Shown piece after piece: positions 41,253-47,656 of a stretch of DNA of 47,656 bases. The notes under the pieces were generated by a model. That model searched no databases and was not told where the DNA came from. It saw only the letters and a program-made list of their open reading frames with translations. Each line of letters opens with the position of its first letter. Position 1 is the first letter of the stretch. Origin of the DNA: an uncultured Lachnospiraceae bacterium (GTDB lineage: Bacteria > Bacillota > Clostridia > Lachnospirales > Lachnospiraceae); NCBI GenBank assembly GCA_902781895.1, contig CACZLA010000014.1:1-47656 (forward strand), given 5' to 3'. The position numbers were made by a program, and so were the translations under genes.

Positions 41253-42473
41253 ATGATGAAAACTAAGAAGACTAAGGAAACAGGGAATAGAATTATTGCC
41301 ACAGCACTCTGCTGTTCACTTGCAGGAGGTGTGGTTGGTGCCGGAGGATTTGCGGCACTTAGCAAAGTGTTCTCAAAGGACGGTGATGCTGTCGGAGCCG
41401 TGAATGGCGTAGCAACTGCTGTGCAGGCTAAAAGTGAAGGTGAGCAGACAGAAAGCAGCAAGACTCAGTCAACTGCTTCAGCCGGCGAGATGAATGCATC
41501 GCAGATTTATGATGAAAACGTAAACTCAACTGTAGGAATAACAACAGAAATCCCCATGGAGTTTATGGGATATCAGACAACATCGGCATCTGCCGGTTCG
41601 GGATTTATATATTCAGAGGATGGATATATCATTACCAACTATCATGTGGTTAAGGGCGCAGATAAGATAAAGGTCACAACATATGATGAAAAGGAATATG
41701 ATGCAGGACTGATAGGTTATGACGATACAAATGATATAGCAGTGCTGAAGATAGATGCTACGGGACTTACACCCGTAACCATTGGCGACTCAGATCAGCT
41801 GAGTGTCGGAGACGGGGTTGTTGCTATCGGAAATCCGTTAGGTGAGCTTACATTTTCCCTTACATCAGGTAGTGTCAGTGCACTGGATCGTCAGGTAAAG
41901 ATTCAGAATAATTCCATGAATCTGATTCAGACAGACTGTGCTATAAATTCGGGAAATTCCGGTGGTGCATTATTTAATGCAAACGGTGAAGTGATTGGTA
42001 TTACAAATGCAAAATCCTCAGGCGGATATACAACAGCATCTGTGGATAATATAGGATTCGCCATCCCGATAAACAGTGTTAACGGTATTATTGACAGTAT
42101 CATAGAAAAGGGCTACATCATGAAGCCATACATAGGAATAACCGGAAGCGATGCGTCCGGTGATTACCAGACAGGTGGTATGCCCGGCGATTTTTGGTCA
42201 AATGGTATGACAGGTGATTATCAGTCAAATGGTGTGTCAGGTGTTGTTATAAACAAGGTTGAGGAAGGAAGTCCCGCAGATGAGGGCGGTCTCAAGGAAG
42301 ATGATATAATCATTAAGGTAAATGATAAGAGCATATCCGGTATGACTGAACTGAGAAGCCTTATTCAGAATACAGCTGAGGGTGATACGATCAAGTTTAC
42401 TGTAAATCGTGACGGAGAAAATGTTGATGTGGAAGTGACTCCGGTTATGCATAAGCAGGATGCAAAACCGTGA
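41253..42473 (+). CDS. HtrA/DegP-like membrane-anchored serine protease
   Basis: A 406-residue protease anchored by one N-terminal helix (IIATALCCSLAGGVVGAGGF) and facing outwards. The catalytic triad is H131 (NYHVV), D161 (NDIAVLKI) and S236 (NSGNSGGALF). One PDZ domain covers about 300-400. A Gly/Asn/Tyr-rich insert of about 30 residues (DYQTGGMPGDFWSNGMTGDY) interrupts the PDZ start. GGGAGGAG lies 9 nt before ATG 41253; a reading frame open from 41106 overlaps the kinase gene and has no ribosome site. It degrades or refolds misfolded secreted proteins and is probably controlled by the preceding two-component system. Confidence 0.95.
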   Translation: MMKTKKTKETGNRIIATALCCSLAGGVVGAGGFAALSKVFSKDGDAVGAVNGVATAVQAKSEGEQTESSKTQSTASAGEMNASQIYDENVNSTVGITTEIPMEFMGYQTTSASAGSGFIYSEDGYIITNYHVVKGADKIKVTTYDEKEYDAGLIGYDDTNDIAVLKIDATGLTPVTIGDSDQLSVGDGVVAIGNPLGELTFSLTSGSVSALDRQVKIQNNSMNLIQTDCAINSGNSGGALFNANGEVIGITNAKSSGGYTTASVDNIGFAIPINSVNGIIDSIIEKGYIMKPYIGITGSDASGDYQTGGMPGDFWSNGMTGDYQSNGVSGVVINKVEEGSPADEGGLKEDDIIIKVNDKSISGMTELRSLIQNTAEGDTIKFTVNRDGENVDVEVTPVMHKQDAKP

Positions 42474-42496
42474 CAATAAAAAGGAATAGGAAGAAA

Positions 42497-42536
42497 GATG
42501 GCAAAAAAGGTCTGACCTTTTTTGTCATCTTTTTTT
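42497..42536 (+). terminator. Terminator after htrA
   Basis: GATGGCAAAAAAGGTC pairs with GACCTTTTTTGTCATC around one T (42497-42529), followed by seven T. Confidence 0.93.
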
Positions 42537-42573
42537 GTGGTATTATATAGAGGCTGCCGAAATTAGTGTCAAG

Positions 42574-42596
42574 AATGACACGAATTTCGTGTCATT
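42574..42596. repeat. Perfect 11-bp inverted repeat at the element boundary
   Basis: AATGACACGAA, T, TTCGTGTCATT. It overlaps the left end of the 142-bp element and again uses the TGACA/TGTCA pair. Confidence 0.75.
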
Positions 42597-42731
42597 CTGA
42601 GCGAAGCGAAATAGCTCACGATTCGAAGAATCGGGGGTCTGTCCGAAGGACAGAAGCATTCTGCACAGCAGAATAAAAGACATACGGAGTATGGCTTTTA
42701 TATCACGAAGTGATATAGCTCAAGAATCTTA
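42590..42731. repeat. 142-bp hairpin-chain element, copy 2
   Basis: The inverse counterpart of 18173-18314, same length and nearly the same sequence, with differences mainly in two loops (CACAGCAGAATAAAAGACATAC region). It runs TGTCATTCTGAGCGAAGCG to CAAGAATCTTA. It lies in the 5' leader of surE, ending 20 nt before the start codon, the same orientation and distance relative to the gene as copy 1 to the Rrf2 gene. Confidence 0.85.
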
Positions 42732-42751
42732 TATACCCGGGAGAAAAGATA

Positions 42752-43465
42752 ATGAGTAAAATAATGCTTACAAATGATGACGGTATTTTTACGGATGGAA
42801 TGGAGCGTCTGGCAAGAGCTGCTGCAAAGCATGGAGAAGTCTGGATCATAGCTCCGGATTCCCAGAGGAGTGGTTTATCTCATGCAACTTCATTGCATAA
42901 TAGTATAGAGGCGTGGAAGGTTGATTATCCTGTTCCGGGGGTTCATGCATTTGCGTGTAACGGAACTCCTTCAGACTGTGTGAGGATAGGCTTGCTGAAT
43001 ATTATTCCCGGTAGTGCAGAGTATGTTTTTTCCGGAATTAATTATGGCTATAATGTGGCAACTGATCTGCAGTATTCTGCTACTGTCGGTGCGGCCTTTG
43101 AGGCTGTATTTCAGAAAAAGCATGTTATAGCATTTTCCGAAAATGCTTCTGATGATCATGAGGTGACGGACAGATATCTGGAAGAGATAATGGTTGAACT
43201 GATGAAGAGTCCCCTTGGAGTAGATCAGATATGGAATGTTAATTTTCCCAGCTGTACTCTGGAGGAGTGCAGGGGCGTGCTTAGGGACAGAATAGTTTCA
43301 AAAGGAGAATTCTATCGTGATCATTATATAGAGACTCCTATAAGTGAGGGGAGAGTGTCATACCTTGTTGAAGGTGTCCGTAACTGGGAAGCGGAAGACG
43401 GAACCGACCTGAAAGCTATCCTGGATAATTATGTATCTATCGGAAAGGTGAATAATATATCATAG
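42752..43465 (+). CDS. surE: 5'/3'-nucleotidase SurE
   Basis: A 237-residue metal-dependent nucleoside monophosphatase of the cytoplasm. Family motifs are complete: LTNDDG (metal-binding Asp pair), APDSQRSGLSHA, GTPSDCVRIG and SGINYGYN with YSATVGAAFEA. It dephosphorylates nucleoside monophosphates and possibly short polyphosphate. GGGAG lies upstream. The gene stands alone with the hairpin-chain element in its leader. Confidence 0.94.
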   Translation: MSKIMLTNDDGIFTDGMERLARAAAKHGEVWIIAPDSQRSGLSHATSLHNSIEAWKVDYPVPGVHAFACNGTPSDCVRIGLLNIIPGSAEYVFSGINYGYNVATDLQYSATVGAAFEAVFQKKHVIAFSENASDDHEVTDRYLEEIMVELMKSPLGVDQIWNVNFPSCTLEECRGVLRDRIVSKGEFYRDHYIETPISEGRVSYLVEGVRNWEAEDGTDLKAILDNYVSIGKVNNIS

Positions 43466-43524
43466 CTGAGGTTGATGATGTATCATAATAGCAAGGTAAA
43501 AAATATATCATAATAGACAGAATA

Positions 43525-43554
43525 TTGATTATACGCTATAATACTTACTATAAT
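43525..43554 (+). promoter_or_regulatory. Promoter of the adhesin gene
   Basis: TTGATT (43525-43530), 18 nt, consensus TATAAT (43549-43554). Initiation would be near 43561, just inside the 5' arm of the leader structure; the arm's first bases could therefore be missing if this promoter is used. Confidence 0.6.
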
Positions 43555-43556
43555 TT

Positions 43557-43631
43557 GCAAGGCAAGGTTACACTTGTGGCGTGGGTATTATGAGGCATTT
43601 GAGCGTCACGAAAGTGACGCTTTTGCTTTGC
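43557..43631 (+). other. Structured leader upstream of the adhesin gene
   Basis: GCAAGGCAAGG (43557-43567) can pair with TTTTGCTTTGC (43621-43631) over 11 contiguous pairs, three of them G-U. Inside, GCGTCAC-GAAA-GTGACGC (43603-43620) is a perfect 7-bp hairpin with a GNRA loop stacked on the outer stem. About 35 nt without clear pairing (43568-43602) precede it. This resembles a riboswitch-type junction, but no known class matched by eye. Confidence 0.4.
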
Positions 43632-43666
43632 GGGAAACTGAGTTTATTATACGAGGAGGGTGAGTA

Positions 43667-46600
43667 ATGGAAAAAAGAAAATGGCGAAGGTTTATCGCTT
43701 TTATTCTTTCGGTATTGATGGTGGTAGGTATCGTCAATATTCCCGGGGGAGTAGTGCGCGCCGAGACAGATGATTGTTATGAAATAACATATGATGGTAA
43801 TGGCGGCTGGATTACTGAATATATTGACGTAGACACCGGAGAAACAAAACATGATCTGGTACAGGAGCGATTTATAGAAAAAGGTTCGAATATAGGCTAT
43901 GAATATTGTGTTCCCAGGTCTAGATCCGAATATGTTTTTAAAGGTTATCAGATAAATAAAGAAGGTACGGTATATGTGACTTATGATAGCTCCTCGTATG
44001 AATTAAAGGATGGAGAGGCTTTTATTGATGAATATGTACCGACAGAGGATACGACTTTCTATGCTGTATGGGAAGAAGCTTATGATGTTACCTTTGATCC
44101 AAACGGTGGATGGTTCCATACATATTGGGATGAGGATGAGCAGAAGGATGTTATCAACGATTCCCCAGATGTCTTTCAGTTTGAGATAGGTTCGGAGATA
44201 GGAAATAATTATTCGTATCCATTTTCAAGGCCGGGATATATGTTTACCGGATTTAAAAAGGAGGATGATAATCTTTTATATGTTATTTATGACAGAGATA
44301 ATTATGAATTGCAGGATGGAGAGGCGTACCTACGTGAATATGTTCCAACAGGCAATGTGACCTTCAAAGCACAGTGGGAAGAGTGTTATGATATCACCAT
44401 AGACGGAAACGGTGGACATTTCAATTGGACTTGGGATAATGATGAGGAGAAGTATGTTCCCGGTGATACATCATGGGAGCTTAAGGTACGTAAAGGTTCT
44501 TCGATAGAAGAAGGAGGAGATCCTTTCAGAGACGGTTATGTATTTGCCGGATATAAGATAGATGGAATAGATACATTATATGTTACTGACAAAGCTGAGG
44601 AGGACATTGAAGAGGGCGAAGAAAACTATTGGGGATATACACCTTCCGGGGATGTGACCTTCAAAGCTCAGTGGGCAAAGGCAAATAAAGTTACCTTTAA
44701 TGGTAATGGTGGTAATTATGGAATGGGATGGGACTCTGATGCCGGAGATTATGTAGAAAGAGAGTCTATTAAATTTGATGTAAAGGAAGGCAGTATTTTA
44801 TACAATACAGGTAATGACAAGTGTAAGAGAGCCGGATATCTGTTTAAAGGATATAAAGTAGAAGGCGATGAAACTTTATATGTTACAGAAGATAAAGGTA
44901 ATTATGAGCTGAAGGATGGAGAGAAGTTCTTATATGATTATAAACCTGAAGGAGATGTAACATTTTATGCTCAGTGGGCTGAAGCGTATGAAGTTACTTT
45001 TCATGCGAACGGCGGAGATTTCGGCGAAGAATATGACTATGACTCAGGAGAATATGTAGATGTTGAGTCTTACGCCATAAACTTTGAAAAAGGTAGTAAA
45101 ATAGGTTATGAATATGTATGGCCCAATCCAAGAGACGGATATAAGTGTGTCGGATACAAGATTGATGATGACGATACATTATATGTTAAAGCTGACCTTG
45201 ATCATGAGGATTTAAAGACTAATGAGGCATACATATCAGAATATGAACCGACAGGAAACGTGACATTCTATGCTGTATGGGAAGAAGCTGAAAATCTGAC
45301 TATAGAACTGGATCCGGGTGAGGGTTATATTTACGATGAAATAACCGGAGATAAAGAATATGGAGTTCATGATCTGTCGGAGTATTTCCCGAGAGAAGGA
45401 GGATATAAATCCGGCGATTATTGTAGTATCGGTAAGTTATGCCGAATGCCCGGAATGGTATTTAAGGGATGGAAATCTGAACAAAACGGAAACATATATC
45501 CACATTATTATACTATAGAACTTGAAGGTGACGATACATTTACGGCTCAGTATTCAGATGGTGTAGTAGTAGAACTGAAACTGAATGGAGGATATTATAC
45601 CCGGAGAGAGTTTCCTATGTATTCACAGAAGTGTTATGGTGATCCGTGGTATGATGCTTCTGAAAATGGTAAGATAGAATTCAGCAACCTGATGTTTGAA
45701 ACTGACGAGGAAGGAATGACATTGGCGGGCTGGACTAAAGATGGGGATTCTACTCTTTATTCAAGTCAGGAATTGAATGATATGACCTTTACAGATGACA
45801 CAACGTTTACTGCGCAGTGGACAGAAGGCTATAAGGTTACATTCTATTCCGAAGAAGGATATATGAAGAGTTATGATCCCGGTGAAAAAACATGCGTTCA
45901 ATATGCAGCTAAGAATCAGATATTTAGTGGTAGGATACCTATCAGCGGTATGAATTATTATACCAGATATGGTTACTATATTGAGTATTGGACATTGGAT
46001 GATGATGAAACAGAGTACCATGATGAAGACATTCTGAACATGGTTATTGATAAGGATATCACATTTACAGCTCACTGGAAAAAGGCTCCAATGATAACAT
46101 ATGATGCCAACGGTGGAAAGATATCAGATGGGCCGGTACAAACTGAGAAGTTCAGTACATATTGTTCATACAGGGCAACTCCTACAAGTATGGCAGTTTC
46201 AAGAGAGGGATATAAGCTTGACGGTTGGAAGGTCGAGGATGATTCTTCTTTAAGCGGAAGCGTTATTACAGATCTTTCCACGTATGTTGTAAGAGGCGAT
46301 GTTACATTTACAGCACAGTGGGGAGAGGATAATCCTGAAGACTACTGCACAGTAAAATATGATCCAAATGGCGGATGGTACAATAACTCGCCTGGTGGTA
46401 GCTATGAACCTTTAGAGTATGAATATAGGAAGGGTTCAACTATAAAGCTTATTGGAGAGTCCAGTATTAACAGACCTTATAAGGATGGTGCTACCTTAGT
46501 TGGATGGACCATCGAAGGTGGTGACGGAACAGTTCTTCCGCCGTGTGAGAGAATTGATGATGAATTTGTTGGTGGTGACTTCACCGTAAATGAAGACGTA

Positions 46601-47656
46601 ACATTTGTTGCAGTATGGGATTCTGATTATATTAGTATTACCTATATTACAGAAGATGGTGATTTCGGAAAAGATGAAAAAGGCTATCCGATAAAGGAAT
46701 CTGTGGCAAAGGTAGAGCCTGGAAAGGTGTTGGAATACCTCGATATTCCAAAATGTGAAGGAAAACTGTTCATGGGTTATAAGATTCAGGGAACAGATGA
46801 AATCATTTATGATGCAAGCTATCTGAAATCAACCGGTAAGAACCCGGAAGACTATACTACTCTTTTTGATTATATTCCTACAAAGGATGTAACTTTGGTT
46901 GCACTTTGGGATGATGATGTTTACGCTATTACATTTGAATCAGATGAAGGCATTGAAGGAAATCCATATGTAGTAGTGGATACTATATATGCGAAAAAGG
47001 GATATACTATTCCGGAATATCCATGGGCTTATACAGAGGAGAAGAAGGAGTTCATAGGATATAAGATCGAGGGTGATACCTCCGGAAAAATATACAAAAA
47101 AGGTTATGTGACTGAAGAAGAAGGTGAGTTTTTTGATATCGTTCCTGAAGGGGATATGACATTTGTGGCTGTCTTTGCAGATGGATGTGAAGTTACACTG
47201 GACTGTGATGGTGGAATAAGTAAAAAATATGGTTCGATTATTGATACTCAAACATTAGTATTTGCTAAGGATCAGCCATTCCCGAAGAAGGTCTGGTACG
47301 GCGATGAGCTTGATACTATGTACAAAGCTGACATGATCCTTGAGGGATGGACGGTAGTAGGTGATGAAAGTGAAACAGTTTATAATGATATAGCTGATAT
47401 CATCATTACAGAAGATATGACAATCAAAGCGAAGTGGGCTGATGACTGTTCGAAGACAGGGCATGCTTACAGTGAGCTGATAGAGGAGGTTCCGGCAACC
47501 TGTACAGAGGATGGAATGAAGGCTCATTATGAGTGTTCAAACTGCGGAAAACTGTTTGTAAAGGACGGAGATGATTTCGTAGAGACAACTGAGGAAGAAC
47601 TGAAGATTGCAAAGGGTCACAACATGACAGAGCATGCTGCAGTTCAGGCAACATGC
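43667..47656 (+). CDS. Giant secreted InlB-repeat adhesin (C-terminal end outside window)
   Basis: The frame stays open for all 1330 codons to the window edge. A signal peptide (MEKRKWRRFIAFILSVLMVV, cleavage near VRA) is followed by about thirteen InlB B-repeat (Listeria-Bacteroides, Flg_new) units of 75-110 residues. Each has the shape VTFDxNGG..., GYxFxGYK, then VTFxAxW. Units are longer than the usual 70 because of acidic Tyr/Asp-rich inserts (EYDYDSGEYVDVES). At the end visible here, HAYSELIEEVPATC begins a Cys-rich unit (CTEDGMKAHYECSNCGKLF) often found in secreted clostridial proteins, with a second beginning at HNMTEHAAVQAT. GAGGAGGG precedes the ATG. Surface adhesion is the usual inferred role. 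Confidence 0.92.
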   Translation, partial: MEKRKWRRFIAFILSVLMVVGIVNIPGGVVRAETDDCYEITYDGNGGWITEYIDVDTGETKHDLVQERFIEKGSNIGYEYCVPRSRSEYVFKGYQINKEGTVYVTYDSSSYELKDGEAFIDEYVPTEDTTFYAVWEEAYDVTFDPNGGWFHTYWDEDEQKDVINDSPDVFQFEIGSEIGNNYSYPFSRPGYMFTGFKKEDDNLLYVIYDRDNYELQDGEAYLREYVPTGNVTFKAQWEECYDITIDGNGGHFNWTWDNDEEKYVPGDTSWELKVRKGSSIEEGGDPFRDGYVFAGYKIDGIDTLYVTDKAEEDIEEGEENYWGYTPSGDVTFKAQWAKANKVTFNGNGGNYGMGWDSDAGDYVERESIKFDVKEGSILYNTGNDKCKRAGYLFKGYKVEGDETLYVTEDKGNYELKDGEKFLYDYKPEGDVTFYAQWAEAYEVTFHANGGDFGEEYDYDSGEYVDVESYAINFEKGSKIGYEYVWPNPRDGYKCVGYKIDDDDTLYVKADLDHEDLKTNEAYISEYEPTGNVTFYAVWEEAENLTIELDPGEGYIYDEITGDKEYGVHDLSEYFPREGGYKSGDYCSIGKLCRMPGMVFKGWKSEQNGNIYPHYYTIELEGDDTFTAQYSDGVVVELKLNGGYYTRREFPMYSQKCYGDPWYDASENGKIEFSNLMFETDEEGMTLAGWTKDGDSTLYSSQELNDMTFTDDTTFTAQWTEGYKVTFYSEEGYMKSYDPGEKTCVQYAAKNQIFSGRIPISGMNYYTRYGYYIEYWTLDDDETEYHDEDILNMVIDKDITFTAHWKKAPMITYDANGGKISDGPVQTEKFSTYCSYRATPTSMAVSREGYKLDGWKVEDDSSLSGSVITDLSTYVVRGDVTFTAQWGEDNPEDYCTVKYDPNGGWYNNSPGGSYEPLEYEYRKGSTIKLIGESSINRPYKDGATLVGWTIEGGDGTVLPPCERIDDEFVGGDFTVNEDVTFVAVWDSDYISITYITEDGDFGKDEKGYPIKESVAKVEPGKVLEYLDIPKCEGKLFMGYKIQGTDEIIYDASYLKSTGKNPEDYTTLFDYIPTKDVTLVALWDDDVYAITFESDEGIEGNPYVVVDTIYAKKGYTIPEYPWAYTEEKKEFIGYKIEGDTSGKIYKKGYVTEEEGEFFDIVPEGDMTFVAVFADGCEVTLDCDGGISKKYGSIIDTQTLVFAKDQPFPKKVWYGDELDTMYKADMILEGWTVVGDESETVYNDIADIIITEDMTIKAKWADDCSKTGHAYSELIEEVPATCTEDGMKAHYECSNCGKLFVKDGDDFVETTEEELKIAKGHNMTEHAAVQATC

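Noticed and set aside
43557-43631. GEMM-I cyclic di-GMP riboswitch
   Set aside because: The GAAA hairpin is the last element, not the first after the closing stem, and the conserved core sequence is not seen.

Overview
The window reads as chromosomal DNA of a strictly anaerobic, low-GC Gram-positive bacterium, most likely a Lachnospiraceae-type Clostridium relative (Butyrivibrio/Roseburia/Lachnospira-like). The evidence is strong AGGAGG ribosome sites, a four-subunit 2-oxoacid:ferredoxin oxidoreductase, a ZTP riboswitch ahead of split purine genes, a choline-binding-repeat lysozyme, and giant secreted InlB-repeat proteins. The assignment rests on gene content and style only. There is no phage, IS transposase or CRISPR array; this is ordinary chromosome with many small intergenic repeats.

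Layout. 1-1712: minus-strand genes for cyclophilin (cut by the edge), an MIF-like tautomerase and purine nucleoside phosphorylase. 1853-2869: an unrecognised secreted protein behind a CodY-like box. 2917-5070: ZTP riboswitch, a PurO-type IMP cyclohydrolase and a stand-alone AICAR transformylase. 5188-6738: secreted GH25 lysozyme. 6921-10404: a CxxCxxCC protein, mnmA and citrate synthase. 10610-13897: ABC-2 exporter (ATPase and two permeases). 14036-17734: 3'-5' exonuclease, lipoprotein DNA endonuclease and a NarL-type two-component system. 17758-20862: Rrf2-family regulator divergent from O-acetylhomoserine sulfhydrylase and cysK, with palindromic operators on three promoters. 21422-26113: a three-gene phosphorelay/c-di-GMP cluster (REC-GGDEF*-EAL, Hpt, PAS-hybrid kinase). 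26143-28760: tRNA-Gly(CCC), then a peroxide-thiol module (glutathione peroxidase, OhrR, thioredoxin, thioredoxin reductase). 29089-32396: oxidoreductase gamma-delta-alpha-beta. 32437-35577: CbxX-type AAA+ ATPase and a membrane GGDEF protein. 35599-39194: OFA-family transporter and an aconitase-family hydratase. 39285-42473: OmpR/EnvZ-type pair and an HtrA protease (CssRS-HtrA-like). 42752-43465: surE. 43667-end: a very large repeat adhesin, cut by the window edge.

Most striking are recurrent non-coding elements. (i) The 14-bp palindrome TGACACTTATGTCA recurs between genes, alone or as the ends of a roughly 67-bp hairpin element; in both full copies its right end supplies the -35 box of the next operon. 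(ii) A 142-bp chain of small hairpins sits 19-20 nt upstream of the start codons of both the Rrf2 regulator and surE, in the same orientation relative to each gene; a 28-nt short version sits before the oxidoreductase beta gene. (iii) A 25-nt near-copy of the tRNA-Gly 3' end lies inverted just downstream of it. (iv) A structured leader with an 11-bp closing stem and a GAAA-capped hairpin precedes the adhesin. These, with the phosphorelay cluster and the AAA+/GGDEF pair, are the best candidates for undescribed biology.
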